Shown piece by piece: positions 7,935 to 15,330 of a DNA stretch of 27,486 bases. This DNA comes from JAUVXE01 sp964349355. GTDB taxonomy: Bacteria > Actinomycetota > Coriobacteriia > Anaerosomatales > SLCP01. The stretch's first letter is position 1, and each line of letters begins with the position of its first letter. The DNA lies in NCBI GenBank assembly GCA_964349355.1, contig CAYGFZ010000028.1, forward strand, positions 1-27,486, read 5' to 3'. The notes beneath the pieces were generated by a model, which was not told the DNA's origin, ran no database searches, and saw only the letters and a program-made list of their open reading frames with translations. The translations under genes were made by a program, and so were the position numbers.

Positions 7935-9395
7935 CTATCGCTCCCGGTTCCAGTCGTCCTCAATGCGAACGATATCGTCCTCGCCGACGTAGTCGCCTAC
8001 CTGCACCTCTATGATGGTGAGCGTCTCGCCGCCGCGGTTCTCGAGCCGGTGGATGCACCTGACCGGGATGTAGGCGCTTTCGTTGGCACTCAGTTCGAAC
8101 TGCTGACCGTCGGAGGTGACCCACGCGGTGCCTGAGACGACCACCCAGTGCTCGGAGCGCTTCGCGTGCGACTGCAGGCTCAGCCGCGACCCGGGCGTGA
8201 CCTCGACCCGCTTGATCTTGTAACCGGGCGCCTCGAGCAGTGTCGTCCACCGGCCCCAGGGCCGCAGACTCGTCTTCGAGTGAACGACCTCCTCGGCACC
8301 GATACCTTTCAGCGCCTCGACCACCAACCGGACGTCCTGCGCCCGGTCCTTGTGGGCGACAAGCGTGGCGTCCGCTGTGTCGATCACGAGAAGGTCTTCT
8401 ACGCCGAGAGTCGCGACGAGGCGGCCGGGGCCGTAGATGATGCTCCCCATTGTATCGACATCGACCCCTCGACCGACACGCGTGTTCCCTGCTCCGTCAG
8501 GCGCTGCGACATCGCCAAGAGCCAGTAGCGAACCCACATCGCTCCACGTGAGCGCAGCCGGTATGACGGCCACATGCGACGAACGCTCCATCACCGCGTA
8601 GTCGATCGAGATGCCCGGCAGCGCGGCGAAACGCGCCGCCTTCTCGGCCGGATCGAGCGCGCCGGCGGCCTCTTCGCGAGCCATCCACCTCGCCGTGGCC
8701 GCGATCACTGCGGTGTCCTCGTGGGCGCCAAGTTCATCGAGCACCGCTGCGGCGCTCATCACGAATATGCCGGCGTTCCAGAAGTATTCGCCGCTCGCCA
8801 GGAAGGCCTCTGCGGTCTCATGGTCGGGCTTCTCGACGAAACGGGCGGCTTTCAGCGGGCGGGCCTCTCCCACCGAGAACCCGTCGAGCGGCTCGCCCCC
8901 CTGGATGTACCCGTAGGCGGTCGCTGGTTCGGTCGGCGTGATGCCGATCGTTACGAGGTGGCCCGCCTCGGCGAGCGCGATCGCAGACTCGAGGCACTCC
9001 TCCCACAGGCGATCGGCCCGGAGCAGATGATCGGAGGGAAGCACGACCATGACCGAGGCGGGGTCGAGCGCCTCGCAGGTTGCCGCCGCGTACGCGATCG
9101 CAGGCGCCGTGTTGCGCGCCGCGGGCTCACACAGATAGCGCACACGCGTCAGAGCCGGGTCGTCTTGGGCGCTGAGGTGGTTGCGCAACTCATCGAAGAG
9201 ACGGTCGCCGGTGACCACGAAGACCCTGTCGGGTGTAGCGACGGACTCGACCCGGTGCACCGCCTGTGCGATGAGCGACTGCTGCCCGAAAACATCGAGC
9301 ATCTGTTTGGGGGACAGTTCGCGCGAAAGCGGCCAGAAACGCTGCCCGCTGCCGCCAGCGAGAACCACGCCGTACACGCTTCGATCGGTCGACAC
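7935..9395 (-). CDS. manC: Mannose-1-phosphate guanylyltransferase / mannose-6-phosphate isomerase
   Basis: A bifunctional-type enzyme of 486 residues that makes GDP-mannose. The N-terminal nucleotidyltransferase domain has VLAGGSGQRFWPLSRE (11-26) with SPKQ, VVLPSDHLL, and FVEKPD with YFWNAGIFV. The C-terminal cupin domain has SHAKRSEHWVVVSGTAWVT and CIHRLEN, typical of type II phosphomannose isomerase (AlgA/ManC/XanB); the usual histidine run before RSEHW is partly replaced (SHAK). The start is GTG at 9395 with GGAGGG 6 nt upstream; longer in-frame starts lack a ribosome site. It is the last gene of the minus-strand polysaccharide operon, 37 nt after the GT4 gene. GDP-mannose would feed the mannosyltransferases or a GDP-deoxysugar branch. 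Confidence 0.92.
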   Translation of the reverse strand: MSTDRSVYGVVLAGGSGQRFWPLSRELSPKQMLDVFGQQSLIAQAVHRVESVATPDRVFVVTGDRLFDELRNHLSAQDDPALTRVRYLCEPAARNTAPAIAYAAATCEALDPASVMVVLPSDHLLRADRLWEECLESAIALAEAGHLVTIGITPTEPATAYGYIQGGEPLDGFSVGEARPLKAARFVEKPDHETAEAFLASGEYFWNAGIFVMSAAAVLDELGAHEDTAVIAATARWMAREEAAGALDPAEKAARFAALPGISIDYAVMERSSHVAVIPAALTWSDVGSLLALGDVAAPDGAGNTRVGRGVDVDTMGSIIYGPGRLVATLGVEDLLVIDTADATLVAHKDRAQDVRLVVEALKGIGAEEVVHSKTSLRPWGRWTTLLEAPGYKIKRVEVTPGSRLSLQSHAKRSEHWVVVSGTAWVTSDGQQFELSANESAYIPVRCIHRLENRGGETLTIIEVQVGDYVGEDDIVRIEDDWNRER

Positions 9396-9432
9396 GGAGG
9401 TCCCTCCAGAAGAGAATCGTCTGACGCTCACG

Positions 9433-10551
9433 TTAACGGTTAGAGGATACACCAGCCACGGCTGCGATGACCTCGGCGGTCTCTTCGCTCCGAGCATACC
9501 AGGAGCACTCCTGCTCGGCGTACGATCTCCCCCGCCGCCCCATCGCCGCAGCCGCGTCGGGATCCCCGGCGATCTGCGACACCGCCTCGGCGAGCGCCGC
9601 CGGATCGCCCTGCGCGATGATGACGCCCGACCCCACCCGCTCGACCACGTCGGTGAGCCCCGGCATCCCCTCGGTGGCGATGACCGGGACCCCGCACGCC
9701 ATCGACTCGTAGAGCTTCAGCGGTGAGATGCCCGCCTCGGCGAACTCGGGCTGCTCCTTGCTGACGAGCGAACAGACGGCATTGGCGACGACCGCCCCCA
9801 CCTTGTCGTAGGGCAGCCGTCCGATATAGACGATGCGCGGATCGCGAGCCGCGGCCTGAGCGACCCGCTCTCGCTCGACGCCGTCCCCGATGACGACGAT
9901 GGAAGTGCCAGCGGGCCACGCAGACTCCGCGACCGCCGATAGCGCCGTCCCGATGCCTTGCCAGGGAGCGAGCGATCCGAAGAAGACGACGTACCGTGCG
10001 GGAAGCTGCGGCCCACGCGGGCGCTCCACCGGTCTGAACAGTTCGCAGTTCGCGCCGTTAGGGATGGTATGGGCGGTCACCCCCGTTTCGCGGAGCAGCC
10101 ACTCGGCAAGTCCGCTCGAGCCAGCGATGACCGCATCGGCCTGGCGGAACTGTCCATAGGTGAGCCAAGTGATCAGCGAGCGAAACCGTCTCGCCGCAGG
10201 CCACGCGATGAAGAAGTCCTCGACCATCCCGTTGCACTCCTGGATAACCGGGACCCTCCTGCGGTACGCGGCGCGCGACGCCCACCACGCAAGCGCATGG
10301 CCACGCACGTAGAGCGCATCGTAGCCCGTCAGTGCCCTGATCACCCGGCGCTGAACGCGAAAGAACTCCAGCAGTCTGCCGGACACACCCGGAGCAAAAC
10401 CGCAGGCGTACGAGGGTTCGAACAGGTCTACGGTGGCGCCCTGGCGGCGAAGTCCGGTGATGATCTCGTGTACGTGCGCGTAAGAAGCCTGCCCTTCGGT
10501 GGTGGCCTGAAGGCACAGATACGCGACGCGGAGTCCGGCTATCCCGCTCAC
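9433..10551 (-). CDS. GT4-family glycosyltransferase
   Basis: A 372-residue GT-B enzyme with an N-terminal domain starting LRVAYLCLQATTEGQASYAHVHEII and a C-terminal donor domain. The latter contains PNGANCELFRP, FFGSLAPWQGI, VIGDGVERE, and at about residue 270 the family region EAGISPLKLYESMACGVPVIAT with its paired glutamates. The start is taken as GTG 10551-10549, which overlaps the TGA of the preceding GT2 gene as GTGA; an upstream in-frame start exists but would extend far into that gene. It probably adds one sugar to the lipid-linked repeat unit at the inner membrane face. Donor sugar unknown. Confidence 0.88.
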   Translation of the reverse strand: MSGIAGLRVAYLCLQATTEGQASYAHVHEIITGLRRQGATVDLFEPSYACGFAPGVSGRLLEFFRVQRRVIRALTGYDALYVRGHALAWWASRAAYRRRVPVIQECNGMVEDFFIAWPAARRFRSLITWLTYGQFRQADAVIAGSSGLAEWLLRETGVTAHTIPNGANCELFRPVERPRGPQLPARYVVFFGSLAPWQGIGTALSAVAESAWPAGTSIVVIGDGVERERVAQAAARDPRIVYIGRLPYDKVGAVVANAVCSLVSKEQPEFAEAGISPLKLYESMACGVPVIATEGMPGLTDVVERVGSGVIIAQGDPAALAEAVSQIAGDPDAAAAMGRRGRSYAEQECSWYARSEETAEVIAAVAGVSSNR

Positions 10552-11396
10552 GCGCGCCCGGTCCGTGCCAACGCCTTGCGCGCCGGGATGCCCCACCGGT
10601 GCCAGCGCAGCGCAAGCCTGAGGCGATAGCGCCGGATCATCGCTCGAGCCAGCTCGACGTCCTCGGCGCCAAGGAGCCCTTCGTAGACAAGGTGTTGGAG
10701 GATCTCGACATGCGACCGCCAGACGGCAGCGACGTCATCACTCACCCTCTGCGGCGCATCCTGGTAGTAGAGGAAGACCGGCTCCGGGAGATGGTAGTGG
10801 ACCGCACCCATTGCGATTGCCCGGAACCACAGGTCGATATCCTCCGAGCGCGCCTCTGGCCGTGGCCCCCCGGTCATCTCATAGACATCCCTGGTCATCA
10901 CCGCACTGGTGCCGATAAGGTGTCCTTTCAACATGTCGCTGATGGTCAGCGTACTCATCTCCTGAAACACCGGGTCGGTGTAGTAGTAGACCCGCCGCCC
11001 GCCGGCGAGGACCTGATACCCGTTCGTGCTCACGATCTGCGCATCGGGGTGTGAGCGGAACACCTCGTCGACCCGTTCGAGGTACTCCGGCAGCATGCAG
11101 TCGTCGGCGTCGAGCCGGGCGAACAGATCACCGCGTGAGCGGCGCATCGACTCGATGCGGGTGAGCGTGACGCCGCGATGCGGTTCTGCGAAGAGTCTGA
11201 TCCGCGGCTCACGCTCGGCATATGCGCGGACGACCTCGCGGGTGTCGTCGTCCGAGCCGTCGTCGACGACCACATGCTCCCAATCCGTAAACGTCTGCGA
11301 GAGCACCGACTCGATCGTCCGGGCGATGGTGGAAGACGCATTGTATGCAGGCGTGAGTATCGAGTAGCGAGGGTTCGGGCGATGCGGGTCTGTCAC
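10548..11396 (-). CDS. GT2-family glycosyltransferase
   Basis: A 282-residue GT-A inverting glycosyltransferase. It opens YSILTPAYNASSTIARTIES with VVVDDGSDDDT for nucleotide binding, and RLDADDC supplies the metal-binding DxD-type motif. A later SEDIDLWFR carries the likely catalytic-base ED. GTG start at 11396 has AGGAG 9 nt upstream. It overlaps the following GT4 gene by 4 nt. Unlike its upstream neighbours it is preceded by an 84-nt gap containing a candidate promoter, so it may begin a separate subtranscript with the GT4 and manC genes. It is a paralogue of the GT2 genes at 13406 and 14344. Confidence 0.9.
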   Translation of the reverse strand: MTDPHRPNPRYSILTPAYNASSTIARTIESVLSQTFTDWEHVVVDDGSDDDTREVVRAYAEREPRIRLFAEPHRGVTLTRIESMRRSRGDLFARLDADDCMLPEYLERVDEVFRSHPDAQIVSTNGYQVLAGGRRVYYYTDPVFQEMSTLTISDMLKGHLIGTSAVMTRDVYEMTGGPRPEARSEDIDLWFRAIAMGAVHYHLPEPVFLYYQDAPQRVSDDVAAVWRSHVEILQHLVYEGLLGAEDVELARAMIRRYRLRLALRWHRWGIPARKALARTGRA

Positions 11397-11419
11397 GTCG
11401 GATCACTCCTGGCTCACGT

Positions 11420-11435
11420 TCGGCAGGGCTGCCGA
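11420..11435. promoter_or_regulatory. Inverted repeat in GT2 leader
   Basis: TCGGCAG-GG-CTGCCGA is a perfect inverted repeat with 7-nt arms. It lies in the 84-nt gap between the NodB-flippase gene and the GT2 gene, between the candidate -10 and the ribosome site. As RNA it could form a small hairpin in the 5' leader; as DNA it could bind a dimeric regulator. No T tract follows, so it is not an intrinsic terminator. Confidence 0.4.
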
Positions 11436-11447
11436 GAGAATCTCACC

Positions 11448-11453
11448 AGTATA
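11448..11453 (-). promoter_or_regulatory. Candidate -10 for the GT2-GT4-manC subtranscript
   Basis: TATACT on the minus strand is one base from the consensus TATAAT. It lies 52 nt upstream of the GTG at 11396 in the only real gap inside the polysaccharide operon. The -35 region (GCGGAG at 17 nt spacing) is weak. Confidence 0.4.
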
Positions 11454-11480
11454 CGCGAGCCTAAGAACGACTCCGCACAC

Positions 11481-13409
11481 TCATCGAGCCGCGTAGCGAC
11501 GCACCACCGCTAGAGCGATCCGGATGTCTTCGCGGGTCGGAAGGACGATCTCGCGCATGCTCAGACCGCTCTCCCTCCGCATGAGGGTCAGCACGATCAC
11601 CATCAGCAGGGTGTACGTGAAACTCGATGCGAGCGCAGCGCCCGCCGCACCGAACCGGGGTATGAGTACGATGTTACTGAGGATGTTGAGCGCGACAACC
11701 ATCGCGGACGTGCGCCAGTAGATAATCTTGCGGGAGAACAGATACGCACCGGACACCTCGGCGATCGCGATCGCTGCGACCCCGGGAAGGAGTACGAGGA
11801 GGACCGTCACGGCCCCCGAGAACGCGGGACCGAACAGGGCGGGTATCAGCACAGGCGCCAGCAGCCCGAACACGACGACGGACGCCACCACCAGCAGCGC
11901 GGTGAGTCGCGACATGCGCGCCGAGAGTTCGGAGCCTTCCGAGCCGACCACCTGCGAGGCCCGCGCGAAGAGCGCCGCACCTGCGACACCGGGAACGTAG
12001 CGGGCCACCTCGGCCAGGCTCACGCCGACCGAGTAGATGCCCACGGTCGCGGTCGTGGTGAGCCAGCCGAGCAGGATGATGTCGATCCGCAGATGGATGA
12101 AGTTCACCAGCTCGACCACGTACGACCTCGCCGAGTATCCGAGCATCTCACGAAACGCACGCAGGTCGGGCGAGAAGGAAACCATCCCGGGACCACCCGC
12201 GACGATCACAACGAGCGTCGCCACGACCTGCCCCACGACGCCGGCCGCCACCATCGTGGTAGCACTGAGCAGATCGAGGTACCACAGCGCGATCGCCGCC
12301 ACGAACACGGTCCCCACCGAGGTCATCCCGGCGATCGCCCGCGGCCGCAGTCCCGATCGGCCCACCGCAGCGGCACCCAGCCACGTGTACGCCGTCGTCG
12401 AGATGAACAGCCCCAGCGCGAGCAGCGCCATCCCCGAGGAGAAGCGGTCGTCGGGTGCGAGCGGTCCGGCGATGAGAAGCAGGCAGGCTCCAGCGGCTAT
12501 CGAGCCCGTGATGGGCAGCAGGCCGAGACTGTTCGCGACGGTCGCGCGAATCGGGACCTTGCCGCTGGCGACGTAGTAGATGTTAGAGGTGCCAAGCCCC
12601 ATGCCGAGGAGGACCACCAGGATTCCCACGACCTGCAACACCCACGCGTAGGCCCCCTTACCCTCGGGTCCGAGAGCCCGGGCGATGATGATGCCGACGA
12701 GGAAGTTGCCCGCAACCGTCACCAGTTTGGAGGCAAGGCCCCACAGCGTGCTTGCCGCAAGGCCGCGGCCATCGGTCCCGGCACTCACGGGCTGAACGCA
12801 CGCCACCGGCAGGGAGTCACGTTCGAGCTCATCGAGCGTGACCAACGTCGCTCCACGCTCTCCCAGACCCGTCAATATCCCGGGAAGGGCCTTCGCTGTG
12901 ACATCGGGCCACGAGTGGAGCAGCACCACCGTCCCGTCCCCTCGCTCGTCTACAGACGAGAGCACCATGTCGACGATCGCTTCGGCCGAGGAGTTTTCCT
13001 GCCAGTCAAGAGAGTCGACGTGCCACCCCACCTGGTCGTATCCGGCCTCTTCGATGCGGCCGAGTACATCAGAGTCGAACGCCCCCGAGTTCTGGGGGCA
13101 CCGGAAGTACGGGCGAGGGCTTCGACCCGTCGCGCGCTCGATGACCGCCTCCGCCCGCACGATCTCGGAGTGCAGTTCTTCGGTCGAGAGTATCCCGGGC
13201 AACGCATGGGAGTACGTGTGGTTGCCGACACGGTGCCCTTCTAAGCTCATCCGAGCGGCGAGTTCCGGATATGCCTCCACCCACTGGCCTTGCAAGAAGA
13301 AGGTCGCCCTGGCCCCGGCATCTCGCAACACGTCCATGATCCGCCGGGCGGCCGCCGGGTCGTTGCCGCCCTGAACCGGCTCCGTATCGAATGTGAGAGC
13401 GACCCTCAC
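11481..13409 (-). CDS. NodB polysaccharide deacetylase fused to Wzx-type flippase
   Basis: One 642-residue frame joins two proteins that are normally separate. Residues 1-200 are a carbohydrate esterase 4 domain: TFDTEP (6-11) in place of the usual TFDDG, metal-ligand HTYSH (64-68), FRCP (Arg103), WHVDSLDW (129-136) and VVLLH ending at His165. From about 220 onward is a multi-spanning Wzx/polysaccharide flippase (LVGIIIARALGPEGKGAYAW and repeated hydrophobic helices) that would translocate lipid-linked glycan. There is no signal peptide before the esterase, and flippases usually have a cytoplasmic N-terminus, so the deacetylase would face the cytoplasm. The linker shows no good internal ribosome site. 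GTG start 13409 overlaps the previous stop (GTGA). The second metal-binding Asp of the DD motif is Thr, so activity needs confirmation. Confidence 0.85.
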   Translation of the reverse strand: MRVALTFDTEPVQGGNDPAAARRIMDVLRDAGARATFFLQGQWVEAYPELAARMSLEGHRVGNHTYSHALPGILSTEELHSEIVRAEAVIERATGRSPRPYFRCPQNSGAFDSDVLGRIEEAGYDQVGWHVDSLDWQENSSAEAIVDMVLSSVDERGDGTVVLLHSWPDVTAKALPGILTGLGERGATLVTLDELERDSLPVACVQPVSAGTDGRGLAASTLWGLASKLVTVAGNFLVGIIIARALGPEGKGAYAWVLQVVGILVVLLGMGLGTSNIYYVASGKVPIRATVANSLGLLPITGSIAAGACLLLIAGPLAPDDRFSSGMALLALGLFISTTAYTWLGAAAVGRSGLRPRAIAGMTSVGTVFVAAIALWYLDLLSATTMVAAGVVGQVVATLVVIVAGGPGMVSFSPDLRAFREMLGYSARSYVVELVNFIHLRIDIILLGWLTTTATVGIYSVGVSLAEVARYVPGVAGAALFARASQVVGSEGSELSARMSRLTALLVVASVVVFGLLAPVLIPALFGPAFSGAVTVLLVLLPGVAAIAIAEVSGAYLFSRKIIYWRTSAMVVALNILSNIVLIPRFGAAGAALASSFTYTLLMVIVLTLMRRESGLSMREIVLPTREDIRIALAVVRRYAAR

Positions 13410-14347
13410 CGGACGCGCCTCCCCCGCTGGAGCCGGGCGGCGACGGGGGCAACGAGCGGCCGCATCACGCGCGACCCCGCGTGCAGCATGTCCGAGACCC
13501 GCCGGCCCGCACGCTGCCCGAACAGCTTCGTCGACACACGAGTGATCGCGGTCCTGCGCTGATAGATCCAGATGTCGGAGTGGGTTCGCTCGATGGCTGC
13601 ACGAACGAGGTCTTCCTGGTCGCGGTCAAGCCTTCCCGAGTCGATCAGGTCCTGATAGATCGCGATACGTGATTCGAGCACCCGCACCACATCGGCCGTC
13701 ATCTGCGTGTCGCTCACCGTGTAGAGGGCGAGCGGCTGCGGTGCATAGCGGTGGGTCGCCCCGGCGTAGGCGAACGAGCGGAGCCAGAAGTCGAGGTCTT
13801 CGCAGTACACGCCTGGCCGGATACCCCCGACCCGGTCGAACAGGTCCCGGGTGAACACGGCTATCGTGAAGATATGGCACGCACAAAGCATGTCGGCGAA
13901 GGTGAACGACTGCTCCTGAGTGTAGCGCTCGTCGGGGCGCGCGAGCCTGCGGCTGCCATCGGGGTACAGGTGCCACCCGTTGCAGCTGTAGATATCGTAT
14001 CCAGGCCGGGAGTCGATGAAGCGGTGCATCGACGAAAGGTACCCGGGAAGCAGGGCGTCATCGGTGTCGAGCCGAACGATGTACGCGCCACGCGAACCCC
14101 TGACGGCCGTGTCCCGCGCGGCGCCGCACCCGGCATTGGCCTTCTGGATCAGTGTGACTCGTGCGTCTCGCGCACTGTAGCGACGAACCAGGTCCGCCGT
14201 TCCATCGGTCGACCCGTCGTCGACGACAACGAGTTCCCAGTCTTCGAAGTCCTGCTCAAAGACGCTGTCGATCGCGCTCGCGATCGTGGCCTCGGCATCG
14301 AACGCAGGCATGGCGATCGAGAAGTACGGCTCGGCGGCGGACATCAT
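13406..14347 (-). CDS. GT2-family glycosyltransferase
   Basis: A 313-residue GT-A glycosyltransferase: YFSIAMPAFDAEATIASAI, VVVDDGSTDGT, RLDTDD for metal and nucleotide, and CEDLDFWLR as the probable catalytic-base segment. The C-terminal 90 residues are helical and rich in Arg, suggesting membrane association. The ATG at 14347 overlaps the preceding TGA as ATGA; a second ATG follows immediately at 14344. Its stop overlaps the NodB-flippase start. It is closely similar in layout to the GT2 at 14344-15330, including GYDIYS and the CED motif, which suggests duplication and divergence to add successive sugars. Confidence 0.9.
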   Translation of the reverse strand: MMSAAEPYFSIAMPAFDAEATIASAIDSVFEQDFEDWELVVVDDGSTDGTADLVRRYSARDARVTLIQKANAGCGAARDTAVRGSRGAYIVRLDTDDALLPGYLSSMHRFIDSRPGYDIYSCNGWHLYPDGSRRLARPDERYTQEQSFTFADMLCACHIFTIAVFTRDLFDRVGGIRPGVYCEDLDFWLRSFAYAGATHRYAPQPLALYTVSDTQMTADVVRVLESRIAIYQDLIDSGRLDRDQEDLVRAAIERTHSDIWIYQRRTAITRVSTKLFGQRAGRRVSDMLHAGSRVMRPLVAPVAARLQRGRRVR

Positions 14348-15330
14348 GGCCGCTTCCCCGACTTGAGCCGCCTGCGCCGGGCGATCCGGACTCTCGCCGG
14401 GCGCACGATCCACTTCACGCGGTCGGCCCACGCGATGACGACATCGCCGAGCCGATCACCCAACAGGCGGCGAACCGAGCGCGTGAACCTCAGTGCCTGC
14501 CCGTTGGTGTAGTCCGCGTCGGTCGAACCAGACTCGGTGAGCTGTCGGATCCGCTCCTCGAACTTGGCGATCGACCGGTTCGCCTGCTCGACGTAGTCGC
14601 CCGTCAGTACGCCTCGCTCGATGAGGTCGTCGAATATCACGATATAGGACGCAAACGACAGCCGCGGGTCCTCGTTCATCCGGCCGGGGATGCCCATCGA
14701 CCAGACGTAGATGTGTTCCGGCACGAACCGGTGTGTCGCACCCGCCGCCAGGGCACGCAGCCACAGGTCGTAGTCCTCGCACCGCATCTCCGCGCGGAAA
14801 CCGCCGACGCGCTCGAGCACCTCTCGGCGGATCGATGCGGCCCCGCCAAAGATCCAACACTCCTCGATGAGGTCGGACAGCGTGAGCGAGAGGGACTTGC
14901 GGAACCTCGGGTCGCCGAACACGTCGAGCCGGGTCCCGTCCGGGAACTCGCGGTACCCGTGCGCGGAGTAGATATCGTAGCCGGGTTCAGTATCGATGGC
15001 CGCCGAGAGCGTTTCGAGGGCCTCAGGCAGCAGGTAGTCGTCCGCATCGACCTTGGTGACGAACTCGCCCCGCGCCAGCTCGGCCCCTGCCCGGCGCGCC
15101 GCGGCGCAGCCCAATGCGGGTTGCGCGACAGCGCGGATCCTCGACTCGGTCATCGCGTAGCGCTCCGCCAGTTCCCCCGTCGAGTCACCGCCATCCGAGT
15201 ACACGATGATGAGCTCCCAGTCCGGGAACGTCTGGCCCAGGATGCTCTCCACCGCTCGTTCGATTGTCCCACCCGCCCGGTACGCAGCCATCACGAGCGA
15301 GAAACGCGGAGCTTGGCCGTACACGTTCAC
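14344..15330 (-). CDS. GT2-family glycosyltransferase with altered first motif
   Basis: A 328-residue GT-A enzyme: FSLVMAAYRAGGTIERAVES, then IIVYSDGGDSTGELA where most relatives have VVDDGSTDGT. KVDADDYLLPEAL gives the DxD-type motif and CEDYDLWLRAL the catalytic-base region. The altered nucleotide-binding loop (YSDGGDST) may shift donor preference. GTG start 15330 overlaps the stop of the polymerase-like gene as GTGA. The basic C-terminus (RVRIARRRRLKSGKRP) may bind the membrane. It belongs to the minus-strand polysaccharide operon. Confidence 0.88.
   Translation of the reverse strand: MNVYGQAPRFSLVMAAYRAGGTIERAVESILGQTFPDWELIIVYSDGGDSTGELAERYAMTESRIRAVAQPALGCAAARRAGAELARGEFVTKVDADDYLLPEALETLSAAIDTEPGYDIYSAHGYREFPDGTRLDVFGDPRFRKSLSLTLSDLIEECWIFGGAASIRREVLERVGGFRAEMRCEDYDLWLRALAAGATHRFVPEHIYVWSMGIPGRMNEDPRLSFASYIVIFDDLIERGVLTGDYVEQANRSIAKFEERIRQLTESGSTDADYTNGQALRFTRSVRRLLGDRLGDVVIAWADRVKWIVRPARVRIARRRRLKSGKRP

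Noticed and set aside
8574..9443. Plus-strand open frame of about 290 codons opposite manC
   Set aside because: It is an antisense reading of a clear bifunctional enzyme in GC-rich DNA, with Arg/Gly-rich, domain-free translation.
12093..13244. Plus-strand open frame of about 380 codons opposite the NodB-flippase gene
   Set aside because: The translation is rich in Arg, His and Asp with no domain, while the minus strand has clear esterase motifs and membrane helices.
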